The notes under the pieces were generated by a model. The model worked only from the letters and a program-made list of their open reading frames with translations, was not told the DNA's origin and did no database searches. From Natrinema zhouii (GTDB taxonomy: Archaea; Halobacteriota; Halobacteria; Halobacteriales; Natrialbaceae): a stretch of 64,000 bases of DNA. Location of the stretch: positions 186,001 through 250,000 of the forward strand of contig NZ_CP059154.1 in assembly GCF_013456555.2 (NCBI RefSeq), read 5' to 3'. Shown here one piece after another: positions 18,631 through 26,803 of the stretch. Numbering within the stretch: the stretch's first letter is position 1; the number at the start of each line of letters is the position of its first letter. The translations under genes and the position numbers were made by a program.

Positions 18631-20097
18631 TTACCCCTTGATGTTACAGACGGGGAACGTCCGTGCCACCTTGTCGCCGATACCGAGTTCGTCCGAGACG
18701 CGGACGACCTCGTCGACGTCCTTGTAGACGCCCGGCGCTTCCTCGGCGATCGTGGCGCCGGACTGGGCCTTGACGTAGATCGCCTGCTGGTCCTCGAGGT
18801 CCTGCTGGACGTCGCCGCCCCAGAACTCGTTTTTGGCCTGGGTGCGGCTCATCAGTCGGCCCGCACCGTGAGCAGTGGAGCCGAAGGTCAGCTCCATCGA
18901 GTTCTCGCCGCCGCGGAGGACGTAGCTGCCCGCACCCATGCTGCCGGGGATGATCACCGGTTGGCCGACGTCGCGGTATGTCTTGGGGACCTCGGGGTGG
19001 CCCGCAGGGAACGCTCGCGTGGCACCCTTGCGGTGGACGTAGAGCTCGCGTTCGTCGCCGTCGTCGTTCACGACGTGGGTCTCTTTTTTCGCGATATTGT
19101 GGGCCACGTCGTAGAGTAACTCCATCTCCATCGACTCCCAGGATCGATCGAACACCCGCTCGAAGACCTGCCGCGTGCGGTGCATGATCAGCTGTCGGTT
19201 GACCCACGCGAAGTTGATCGCCGCGTTCATCGCGCCGTAGTAGTCCTCGGCGAGTTGTGATCCCGCGGGCGCGGCCGCGAGTTCCTTGTCGGGCAACTGG
19301 TCCAGCAGTCCCTTGTGTTGTTGCTCGATCTTTCGGAGGTAATCGTTGCAGGTCTGATGGCCAAGTCCCCGGGAGCCACAGTGGATCAACACGACGATCT
19401 GGTCTTCCTCGAGCCCGTAGGCCTCGCCCACGCCTGAATCGAAGACGTCGGTGACGCGCTGGACCTCGAGGAAGTGATTCCCCGAGCCCAGCGAACCGAT
19501 CTGGTTCTTCCCGCGGTCCTTGGCCTTCTGGCTCACCTTTTCGGGGTCCGCGCCCTCGCGCATTCCCTCGTCCTCGCAGTGCAGCAAGTCGTCCTCGACG
19601 GCGTGGCCGTTCTCGAGCGCCCAGTCGACGCCGCGGGCGAGGATTTCGTCGATCGCATCGACGCCAGCCTCCACGATCCCGCCGCCGCCGAGCCCCGACG
19701 GAATATTGGCAAACAGCGAGTCGACGAGCTCCTCCTCGTGGCCCTGCACCTCGTCGTAGGTCAGGTTCGTCCGCATCATTCGGACGCCGCAATTGATGTC
19801 GTAGCCGACCGCTCCCGGCGAAATACAGCCGTTCTCGGCGTCGAGTGCGCCCACCCCACCGACCGGGAATCCGTACCCCTGATGGGTGTCGGGCATACAG
19901 ATCGCGTGGTTGGTAATTCCCGGCAGATGCGTCGTGTTTTTGATCTGCTCGAGCGACTTGTCTTCCTTGATCTCCTCGAGCAGTGCCTCGCTCGCCAGTA
20001 CCCGCGCTGGGACGCGCATATCGCCCTCCTGGGGAATCTCCCAGACGTACTCGCGCACCCGCTCGAGCGTGATACCGTTAGCGTCGAAAGTGGTCAT
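18631..20097 (-). CDS. rtcB: RNA-splicing ligase RtcB
   Basis: A 488-residue GTP- and manganese-dependent ligase that joins 2',3'-cyclic-phosphate and 5'-OH RNA ends, sealing tRNA exons after intron removal. Metal and guanylylation motifs are visible: GYDINCGVRM (Cys ligand), GSGNHFLE, HCGSRGLGH, DVAHNIA and AHGAGRLMSR with the histidine that takes GMP. Length fits the intein-free enzyme. I chose the ATG at 20097 (MTTFDANGIT); the frame stays open 105 bases upstream but without conservation. The partner archease lies upstream on the same strand. Confidence 0.96.
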   Translation of the reverse strand: MTTFDANGITLERVREYVWEIPQEGDMRVPARVLASEALLEEIKEDKSLEQIKNTTHLPGITNHAICMPDTHQGYGFPVGGVGALDAENGCISPGAVGYDINCGVRMMRTNLTYDEVQGHEEELVDSLFANIPSGLGGGGIVEAGVDAIDEILARGVDWALENGHAVEDDLLHCEDEGMREGADPEKVSQKAKDRGKNQIGSLGSGNHFLEVQRVTDVFDSGVGEAYGLEEDQIVVLIHCGSRGLGHQTCNDYLRKIEQQHKGLLDQLPDKELAAAPAGSQLAEDYYGAMNAAINFAWVNRQLIMHRTRQVFERVFDRSWESMEMELLYDVAHNIAKKETHVVNDDGDERELYVHRKGATRAFPAGHPEVPKTYRDVGQPVIIPGSMGAGSYVLRGGENSMELTFGSTAHGAGRLMSRTQAKNEFWGGDVQQDLEDQQAIYVKAQSGATIAEEAPGVYKDVDEVVRVSDELGIGDKVARTFPVCNIKG

Positions 20098-20191
20098 ACG
20101 CGAAACTCGGACCGCAGTGATGAAAGATGTTCGTCTCGCGTCGCGAATCCTCCCGGCAGTCGATTCTCGCGTCGCCGGATCCACCGACCGG

Positions 20192-20623
20192 TCAGACGTC
20201 AAAGACGACGTACGCCTCCCAGCCGTCGTCGGTTCGCTCGAGGCGCATCTCCGAATACGTCACGGCCTTCACTTCGCGGGCGTCGACCGCGGCGAGCGGG
20301 ATGCCGCGGGCGCTGGCCTCGAGTTGCCACGCGGCCTGTCCGTCGTCGCCGACGGATGGGTCGATCGATTCGACGCGATTGTCGATGGGAAGTTCCGATC
20401 GGGTGTCTCGCAGGTAGATCAGTTCGTCGAGGTAGTCGAACAACAGCGCCTCGCGGTTCTCGGCGGTGACCGTCACGGAAAAGCGATCGCCGACGCCGGT
20501 CGGAATCTCGTCGCACGACGCGGCCGCGAGACCGTCGGCGACGGCTCCGACTGCCGCCTCGAGCGAGTCGCCGGTCGCCGCCACCGCGACGTCGGCCGTA
20601 TGATCGCGGAGTTCGAACCCCAT
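20192..20623 (-). CDS. Archease, RtcB activator
   Basis: A 143-residue protein starting MGFELRDHTADVAVAATG, the archease signature with the metal-binding DHTADV. It ends VKAVTYSEMRLERTDDGWEA, matching the conserved C-terminal KAVTYH region, here with Ser in place of His. Archease accelerates RtcB guanylylation and allows multiple turnovers. It is 94 bases upstream of rtcB and in the same direction, probably in one transcript. The start at 20623 fits the family; longer frames upstream overlap the divergent acetyltransferase promoter. Confidence 0.93.
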   Translation of the reverse strand: MGFELRDHTADVAVAATGDSLEAAVGAVADGLAAASCDEIPTGVGDRFSVTVTAENREALLFDYLDELIYLRDTRSELPIDNRVESIDPSVGDDGQAAWQLEASARGIPLAAVDAREVKAVTYSEMRLERTDDGWEAYVVFDV

Positions 20624-20770
20624 CTCGACTATCGATTGTTCGACCGGCCTCCTATGTCCGTCGTTTCGGTCGCGTCCCACGATGTTTCGCTCACGGATCC
20701 CGGTCACGCTGCTGTCGTCGCCGCACATGTCACAGGTGTCTGACGTTCCGAAGCGTTGGCTGCCGGTGGA

Positions 20771-20780
20771 ATTATATTGA
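20771..20780 (+). promoter_or_regulatory. TATA box of the GNAT gene
   Basis: The sequence ATTATATTGA lies about 27 bases before the GTG codon at 20802. This spacing fits a leaderless transcript and helps decide between the two possible GTG starts of the gene. Confidence 0.6.
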
Positions 20781-20801
20781 CGACGATGGTAGGCTGTGAT
20801 A

Positions 20802-21278
20802 GTGAGCGTCAACATCGACAGTCGCGTCGTCGCCCCGGGGAGCGACGATTACGTCGACGAAGCCTGGCAGCTAAAGGAGGAGATCAACCGTCAGGAGGAT
20901 GTGCTCAAACAGCGGTACGACTTCTTCACTGACGCGTATCGCCGGTCGAAGGTACACTGTTACGTCCAAGACGGAAACCTCATCGGATTCGCCGCGGTTC
21001 GACGCGACGGCTACATTCTCTTTCTGGCCGTGGACCCCGAGTACCGCGGTCAGGGGATCGGGAAACGACTCGTCGCCCACGTGGCGGAGGACCACGACAC
21101 GATCACGTGTCACGCCCGGACGAGCAACGAGAACGCCCTGCAGTTCTACGAATACCTCGGCTTCGAGATCAAGCGGCGGATCGACAATTACTACGAGGAC
21201 GGCGGCGACGCCTACTACCTGAAACTCGGCTCGGACGTCGGTATCGCCGACCGAATTTCCGACCTGATTCGACGCTGA
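20802..21278 (+). CDS. GNAT family N-acetyltransferase
   Basis: A 158-residue acetyl-CoA-dependent acetyltransferase. The acetyl-CoA pyrophosphate loop appears as VDPEYRGQGIGKRLV (motif A with R/QxxGxG/A), and ARTSNENALQFYEYLGFEI is motif B. Substrate unknown; the RimI-like layout leaves protein N-termini or small amines possible. I chose GTG at 20802 (MSVNIDSRVV); GTG at 20796 is also in frame. The TATA box at 20771 favours the later codon for a leaderless message. It is divergent from archease. Confidence 0.88.
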   Translation: MSVNIDSRVVAPGSDDYVDEAWQLKEEINRQEDVLKQRYDFFTDAYRRSKVHCYVQDGNLIGFAAVRRDGYILFLAVDPEYRGQGIGKRLVAHVAEDHDTITCHARTSNENALQFYEYLGFEIKRRIDNYYEDGGDAYYLKLGSDVGIADRISDLIRR

Positions 21279-21461
21279 CTTCTCCTGTGACGACAGCCGT
21301 GGCTGTTAGCGCCGCCTCTGCCGAGCGCGACTGAGCCACTGGGACGGCTCCGCCATCGATACCGCCGACAAACGAACGCGTTACGACGTCACCGTCTTCA
21401 CCCATCTAAACCGACTCCCTCGATCGATGCAGCAAGCGGAGCGACCGCGTATCGACATCGA

Positions 21462-21656
21462 CTACCGACGGTCTCGACTGTGGAACTCCTCGTGGATTTC
21501 GAGCCCTTCGGGAGTTCTGATGAACTCCGCGATTGGCCGCTCGTCTCCGCAGTGCTCGCAGGTGAACTCGTTTGCGGGAGCCGGCAGGTCGGCCGGATTG
21601 CGCTCCCACTGTTCGCTACAGGACGGACACTCGAGCGGTATCCACGCCTCTCGCAT
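21462..21656 (-). CDS. Small zinc-ribbon protein, DUF7836-like
   Basis: A 64-residue protein with two CxxC knuckles, CPSC near residue 10 and CEHC near residue 34, forming a likely zinc ribbon, followed by a helix ending EEFHSRDRR. The start MREAWIPLECPSC and the segment NPADLPAP match a small haloarchaeal family I know as DUF7836. Such proteins are probably nucleic-acid or protein-interaction modules; the role is unknown. The ATG at 21656 is preferred because upstream residues in the frame are unconserved and basic. Confidence 0.85.
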   Translation of the reverse strand: MREAWIPLECPSCSEQWERNPADLPAPANEFTCEHCGDERPIAEFIRTPEGLEIHEEFHSRDRR

Positions 21657-21894
21657 ACGGTTGACCGTTCGCGCTGATCCGTAATAACGCCGACGCCGGT
21701 CGACGTCGATACCGAAACCCTCGCCCTCGACGGCCGACGTCACGGATCCGACGTCCCGAAACGGGCTCGAGAACGCGCAACGCCTGATTGTGACGAGCGA
21801 CGCCGGCTTCCACCCCCGGACCTCGAACGGCCGACCACCGAATTCGTTTCTTTCGGCAGGGTTATAGCCCCCCACCCACGACTACTCGAAGCGC

Positions 21895-23070
21895 ATGGAG
21901 GAGCGAACGAGGGCCTATCTTCGGGGGCGATTTCGAGATCACTACCGGCGGACAGAGATCACGCCGCCGCCCGCGGCCAACGAACGCGAGTGGGGGTTCA
22001 TCCCCTGGACAGACGGCCCTGACACGACGATGGTCCGCCACCGTTCGCTCCTCGAGCTGGGCGATCTCTCGGAGTTTCTCGTCCGAAAACGCCCACGACA
22101 CGTGTATTTCTCCGCGGGGCGCTTTCGCGACCCCGGCGCGAGTTCGATGCGCGAGAAGGACTGGCAGTCCGCGGATCTCGTCTTCGACCTCGACGCCGAC
22201 CACCTGCCGACCGTCACGCTCGGCGAGGACACGTACGCCGAGATGCTCGCGAAGTGTAAGGACGCCCTGTTTCGGCTGCTCGAGTTCCTCGAGGACGACT
22301 TCGCCTTCGAGGACCTCGAGATCGTCTTTTCGGGCGGTCGCGGCTATCACGTCCACGTTCGCGACGAAAACGTGCTGCACCTGGAGCGGGAACACCGCCG
22401 CGAGATCGTCGACTACGTTCGCGGCATCGGCCTCGAGTACGAGGAACTGATCGAGACCGAGACCGTCGCCGGATTAGGGCGGAAGACACCCACGGAACGT
22501 CGCACCCTGCAGATCGAGGGCGGCTGGGGCGCTCGGACGCACGACCATTTCATGGCCTTCGTCGACGAGCTACTGGCGCTAGAGGACGACGACGCCCTCG
22601 AGCGGCTCCAGGAGTTCGACGGTATCGGCGAGGGGAAAGCCAAAGCGACGCTGAACGCGGCTCGCAATAATCGGGAGCAGCTCGAAGCGGGTAACGTGAC
22701 TGTCCACACTGCGATCTCGCAGTTAGCCGAGCGCTTCGCCGCCCGAGCGGTCGAACGCGACAACGCACCGATCGACGAACCCGTCACGACCGACACGAAT
22801 CGGCTCATCCGACTGCCGGGGAGCCTCCACGGCGGGAGCGGGCTGAAAACGGTCCGTCTCGAGCGCGACGAGATCGCCCAGTTCGATCCGCTGGTCGACG
22901 CCGTCCCCGAGACGTTCACGGGCCACGAGATCACCGTCGACGTTACCGACGGCGGCGAGATCGAACTCGGTGGGGATAGCTTTACGGTCTCGGAGGGAGA
23001 CCAGTCACTACCCGAGTACGTTGCCGTGTTCCTGATGGCACGCGGCCGCGCCGAGAAGGAGAAAGAATGA
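21895..23070 (+). CDS. priS: DNA primase small (catalytic) subunit
   Basis: A 391-residue archaeo-eukaryotic primase that makes RNA primers at replication forks with PriL. The catalytic carboxylates are in FDLDADH, D98 and D100. VFSGGRGYHVHV near 145 is the conserved SGxRGxH motif, and TDTNRLIRLPGSLHGGSG near 300 holds the third acidic and nucleotide-binding residues. The ATG at 21895 gives MEERTRAYLRGRF, the standard start. It overlaps the downstream GINS gene by four bases, a priS-gins51 pairing conserved in archaea. Confidence 0.96.
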   Translation: MEERTRAYLRGRFRDHYRRTEITPPPAANEREWGFIPWTDGPDTTMVRHRSLLELGDLSEFLVRKRPRHVYFSAGRFRDPGASSMREKDWQSADLVFDLDADHLPTVTLGEDTYAEMLAKCKDALFRLLEFLEDDFAFEDLEIVFSGGRGYHVHVRDENVLHLEREHRREIVDYVRGIGLEYEELIETETVAGLGRKTPTERRTLQIEGGWGARTHDHFMAFVDELLALEDDDALERLQEFDGIGEGKAKATLNAARNNREQLEAGNVTVHTAISQLAERFAARAVERDNAPIDEPVTTDTNRLIRLPGSLHGGSGLKTVRLERDEIAQFDPLVDAVPETFTGHEITVDVTDGGEIELGGDSFTVSEGDQSLPEYVAVFLMARGRAEKEKE

Positions 23071-24026
23071 ATCTAGACGAGTTGCGTTCGGTCCAGAGCA
23101 AGGAGCGCCAGAAGGACAGCCTCCAGAATCTGCGCCCCTCGTTCTACCAGGAGGTCGGCGACTACATCGCCGACCTCGAGGCCGAACGCGACCGCGCCGC
23201 CGAGCGGGCCGACGACCCTTTTTCCGCGCCCGAGGTCGGTCGGCTGACCGACGAGATCGAGACCGCCAAGGATGTCGTCGAAGCGATCTACGAGCGGCGG
23301 ATGGGCAAACTCGTCAAGCAGGCCAGCCTCGCCGCGGCCGGGATGCCGGCCGACGACGAGGGACTGACCGCGGAGGAGGCTGACCTGTTCGACGATCTCG
23401 TCGAACGCATCGGATCGAACAAGACGCGCGTCTTGGATGTCCTCGAGGGCCTCGAGACCGCAACACCCGATTCGGGAGCGGACGCTCCTGAGTCCGATGC
23501 CGACTCGCAACCCGGAGGACCCTCATCCGGTCGATCTCCCGCGGACGACTCTCCACCGGCAGCGCCCGATGAACGGCCGGTGGACACCGATTCCGTCGCC
23601 GGCGAGGATCCGCAAGCGGACGCCTCGAGCGGCGTCTCCCCCGCGGACGTCATGGGCGGTGACGGCCCGTCGATTGGTGGCGCAGGCGGGGACGATGGGG
23701 GGCCCGCACCGAAGTCGACGGACGCCGGATCCGTGCAGTCGACGGATCACTCGAATGTTGACGATCGGGATGACTCGAACGCTGTTCCCGGCTCCGACCC
23801 TGCCACTGGTTCTGACTCGGTATCAGCGGCTTCCGGCGCTGATCAACACGACGGCGAGCAGGCCGACGATATCGACCGGGCGACCGTCAGAATTACCAGC
23901 GATATCGGCGCTATTCTCGGCGTCGACGACCGCGAGTACACGCTGGCCAGCGACGACGTCGTCACGCTCCCGGAGCAAAACGCCGCCCCGCTCGTCGAAC
24001 GGGAGGCGGCCGAACGCCTCGAGTAA
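23067..24026 (+). CDS. GINS complex subunit, Gins51-like, with long disordered insert
   Basis: A 319-residue replication protein. Residues 1-130 form the helical A domain (MNLDELRSVQSKERQKDSLQ), which joins MCM and Cdc45/GAN in the replicative helicase. Residues about 271-319 (ATVRITSDIGAILGVDDREY) form the small B domain. Between them lie about 140 residues rich in Asp, Ser, Gly and Pro with almost no hydrophobic content, much longer than the linker of other archaeal Gins51 proteins. The gene is translationally coupled to priS. The domain assignment rests on position and on both terminal domains. Confidence 0.88.
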   Translation: MNLDELRSVQSKERQKDSLQNLRPSFYQEVGDYIADLEAERDRAAERADDPFSAPEVGRLTDEIETAKDVVEAIYERRMGKLVKQASLAAAGMPADDEGLTAEEADLFDDLVERIGSNKTRVLDVLEGLETATPDSGADAPESDADSQPGGPSSGRSPADDSPPAAPDERPVDTDSVAGEDPQADASSGVSPADVMGGDGPSIGGAGGDDGGPAPKSTDAGSVQSTDHSNVDDRDDSNAVPGSDPATGSDSVSAASGADQHDGEQADDIDRATVRITSDIGAILGVDDREYTLASDDVVTLPEQNAAPLVEREAAERLE

Positions 24027-24131
24027 ACGCGTCTCGAGTGAGCGCCTCGATTTCTGCTGGAAGTCACGGCGTCGGAGTGTCTCGCCGTGTGAAACCGTAA
24101 CGTATACAGTAGCCGTCGCTAACTCCCGTGC

Positions 24132-24605
24132 ATGCTCGATGTCGGCGACGAAGCACCGGAGTTCGAACTGCTAAACCACCGCGGCGAGACGGTCAGACGC
24201 GCCGATTTCGAGGGGAAACGGCTCGTCGTCTACTTCTATCCCCGTGCCAACACGGAGGGTTGTACCACCGAAGCCTGCGAGTTCAACGATGCGCTCTCGC
24301 AGTTCGCGGACCGCGACGCCGCGGTCGTCGGGATCAGCGACGACCCCGTCGACGACCTCGCCGACTTCGCGGCCGACTACGACCTCGAGTTCGATCTCCT
24401 CTCCGACGAATTCGGCGAAGTCGCGACGCTCTACGACTCCTACGGCGAGAAACAGATGTTCGGCAACACCTTCGATGGCGTCTTCCGAAACACCTACCTC
24501 GTGGGTCCGGACGGGCGGATCGAGGCGGTCTACGAAGGCGTCTCCCCCGACGGCCACGCCGACGAGGTTCTGGCGGACCTCGAGCCAGTCGACGCCGCGC
24601 ACTGA
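24132..24605 (+). CDS. bcp: Peroxiredoxin, BCP type
   Basis: A 157-residue thiol peroxidase that reduces H2O2 and organic peroxides in the cytoplasm. The active-site motif YPRANTEGCTTEACEF gives the peroxidatic C44 and the resolving C49 five residues later, the atypical two-cysteine BCP/PrxQ arrangement. The usual TPGCT is TEGCT here. A GTATAC-containing TATA-like stretch near 24100-24110 stands about 27 bases before the ATG. Confidence 0.93.
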   Translation: MLDVGDEAPEFELLNHRGETVRRADFEGKRLVVYFYPRANTEGCTTEACEFNDALSQFADRDAAVVGISDDPVDDLADFAADYDLEFDLLSDEFGEVATLYDSYGEKQMFGNTFDGVFRNTYLVGPDGRIEAVYEGVSPDGHADEVLADLEPVDAAH

Positions 24606-24669
24606 GCGGAAACCGCTTATGAGTCGGCCGTAGAGAGCGGTCCAACGCCTCCAGGTAGTGGTTCCACGG

Positions 24670-24996
24670 TTAGTGGTCCGAATCTACGGACTCGCTCGGA
24701 CCGAGAACGCGGACGCGGCCGTCATCCGTGATCCGAAGCAGGTACTCGTCGAGAGAGAGTTCGACGGTGACACTGCTGTCGTGTTCAGTCTGCGTAACGA
24801 GCGCATCGAGGGCGTCCGGGTCGATGTAATCGTACAGCGTGAATCCCAGTTCGGTCGTACAGTCGACCGGATCGGTATCGAGCGCGGCCGAGATCGCGTA
24901 GACGGTGGCGATACTGGCCGGCATTCCCTCATCGTGTGCGCGTTCAGCGAGGACCGGCCGGTCCCCATCCGCGGGATCCCGATTCGGATCGGACAT
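24670..24996 (-). CDS. Stand-alone HalOD1 output-domain protein
   Basis: A 108-residue cytoplasmic protein. Residues about 25-100 match HalOD1, the haloarchaeal output domain, with SIATVYAISAALDTDPVD, the middle segment YDYIDPDALDAL, and the final strand pair YLLRITDDGRVRVLG. HalOD1 is usually attached to sensor or response-regulator proteins and its function is not known; here it is alone. I chose the ATG at 24996 (MSDPNRDPAD) over one 15 bases upstream. Confidence 0.82.
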   Translation of the reverse strand: MSDPNRDPADGDRPVLAERAHDEGMPASIATVYAISAALDTDPVDCTTELGFTLYDYIDPDALDALVTQTEHDSSVTVELSLDEYLLRITDDGRVRVLGPSESVDSDH

Positions 24997-25283
24997 TATC
25001 CACGTTCCCACTCGTCATCTGTTCGTCGGGTATCAGTCTCCGGATCATTGTCTTGGAGTGGTCCTTCCATTACCCGTGGTACCGAATCTGCCACTACGAA
25101 AGTTCGCCTTGAATAGGAGAGTTCAATCGACATACCCCGCTCGAGACGCTATCGCGGCACTGATCGTCGCCGCTGTCGGTCAGCGGAGACGCGCTCGGCC
25201 GACGACTTCCCGCGTTGCGCTCCGTACTGTCTACCAGCGGCCGCATGCTGGTTACAGGAGGGGGTACTTTTGAGCGCCGACCG

Positions 25284-25466
25284 TCAGCAGAAGTACACCC
25301 AGAACCGGTGATCGGCCGGACATTCGACAGTCGTATGATCGCCGTAGAGTGCGACGGAACGCCTGACCTCGAGTTCTACATCCCCGTCAGGAACCGAAAC
25401 GGCCGTTTCCTGCTCGCAGTACGGACACGGTATCGCTGCCGTCTCTCGGCGTTGCGTTATCGCCAT
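25284..25466 (-). CDS. Small zinc-ribbon protein downstream of cupin
   Basis: A 60-residue protein with CPYC near residue 14 and a second set of ligands, ECPADHRFWVYFC, at the very C-terminus, giving a plausible Cys/His zinc site. It follows the cupin gene by two bases and should be cotranslated with it. I do not recognise a named family; a role as a regulator or partner of the cupin protein is inference. Confidence 0.68.
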   Translation of the reverse strand: MAITQRRETAAIPCPYCEQETAVSVPDGDVELEVRRSVALYGDHTTVECPADHRFWVYFC

Positions 25467-25468
25467 CG

Positions 25469-25855
25469 TTATTCTCCCATCTTGGTTGCCATATGCTCGA
25501 AGACTGCCGTGTGATCCTCGTGTGGGCTAAACAGGATGAACTCCGTGTCCTCGTCTACCCAGAGCGTGTGGCCCGGCGGCCAGTAGACGAGATCACCGGC
25601 TCTGTTTACTTCCTCTGACTCGTCGGAATACCGGACGGAAATCGCTCCGTCTATTACGTACCCCCAGTGTGGACACTGGCACGTGTCTTCGTGAAGCCCC
25701 TCCAACAGGGGCGTGAGATCGGTTCCCGCGCTAAGTTGGAAATGTTCCGCGGCCAAATTATCGTACTCGGTTGCCGCACCGAACCCGGTCTGGTGTTGTA
25801 CCACCGCGTCCGGCGTTTCCATGACGACCGTCAGCTCTTCTTTGGATTGATGCAT
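25469..25855 (-). CDS. Cupin-domain protein
   Basis: A 128-residue single-domain cupin. The first cupin motif is degenerate around QCPHWGYVIDGAISVRY and the second is seen in AGDLVYWPPGHTLWVDEDTE. Only one or two metal-binding histidines (H63-region and the PPGH histidine) are evident, so metal binding is uncertain. The substrate is not predictable. A short zinc-ribbon gene follows by two bases, suggesting a two-gene operon. Confidence 0.85.
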   Translation of the reverse strand: MHQSKEELTVVMETPDAVVQHQTGFGAATEYDNLAAEHFQLSAGTDLTPLLEGLHEDTCQCPHWGYVIDGAISVRYSDESEEVNRAGDLVYWPPGHTLWVDEDTEFILFSPHEDHTAVFEHMATKMGE

Positions 25856-26105
25856 TGTTGTCCCTCGAGTTCCGCGGGGAGAGCTACGAGTCAGCGGGAT
25901 ATGTAGGCACCTAGCGGTAATCGGCCAGTCACTGACCGCCGTGCAGACGATGACCGATAGTCACCAACTGCACGTCTCGGCCCTGTTTAGACGCAGAATG
26001 ATGGTAGCTTTGTCCCACTGCTGAGAGTCAGGTGGTCAATTTCCCTGTACAGTACAGTCATTTTCCCATAAAATACATACACTCCGACTTGAAACGGGCA
26101 CTCGT

Positions 26106-26603
26106 ATGCCCTCCAGACGAGCGTTCCTTAGCACGGTTGGAACTGGCGTACTGCTCGCCCTTGCTGGATGTCTGAGCTCTCCCCAGCGAGTCAAAGGGTA
26201 CGTACAATTCAAAGTAATCGACGGCCTCATAGAGGAACCGGGCCAGACTACAGAGATCCCGATCATCAACGTCGATGCCAGTTATGAAAACGCAACACCC
26301 CCGGATCTCGTCCACCTCAACGAGGAGTGGGCAGACCACTTTCCGATACCCCGAATGCCGACCGTCTCGGATTCTCTTCACGACACGCTTACCGAACAGT
26401 TCAATTCTGTGCGCTATGTGATCGGAACGACCAGTCCGGAGTGGGCCGAAGACGACGCGTCGCTCGGTAGTTTTAACGTTGCGACGACACGGGAGAATTT
26501 TAATCGAGTACAAGTTCACTCCGAGGTTACCGCTTCGTCTGATGGCACATACCTCACAATCCACTCGGTTGGCGGACTATGGAATTTCGATCCGAACGAC
26601 TGA
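26106..26603 (+). CDS. Tat-exported lipoprotein of unknown function
   Basis: A 165-residue protein with a twin-arginine signal (PSRRAFL) followed by a hydrophobic stretch and the lipobox LALAGC, lipid-modified at C22. The exported domain has no motif I recognise and little charge bias compared with cytoplasmic neighbours. The gene is flanked by AT-rich intergenic DNA on both sides and looks like a single-gene unit. Confidence 0.82.
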   Translation: MPSRRAFLSTVGTGVLLALAGCLSSPQRVKGYVQFKVIDGLIEEPGQTTEIPIINVDASYENATPPDLVHLNEEWADHFPIPRMPTVSDSLHDTLTEQFNSVRYVIGTTSPEWAEDDASLGSFNVATTRENFNRVQVHSEVTASSDGTYLTIHSVGGLWNFDPND

Positions 26604-26778
26604 TAGACGCTCTATATTGCCCGGCGTTAGAGAGCGAGTTCGATATTTCTCACAGTCGCTTTCAGAACGAGTTCACTGAATCGCCCGACCCAAGTTCTGC
26701 GTTCAGTTCTCATCGAGACGGAACACGGTGCACCGGCTGGAACTAATTGCAAAGAAGAACTGCTATTCGCGAACCGGA

Positions 26779-26800
26779 CGACGGCTGGCCGCAGCCGTCG
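26779..26800 (-). terminator. Stem-loop after cdc48
   Basis: An eight-base perfect inverted repeat, CGACGGCT and AGCCGTCG with a six-base loop, lies three bases past the cdc48 stop. On the minus strand it is followed by the T-rich stretch TTCTTCTTTGC near 26751-26761. The pair resembles a transcription terminator, although archaeal termination depends mainly on the T-run. Confidence 0.5.
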
Positions 26801-26803
26801 ACC

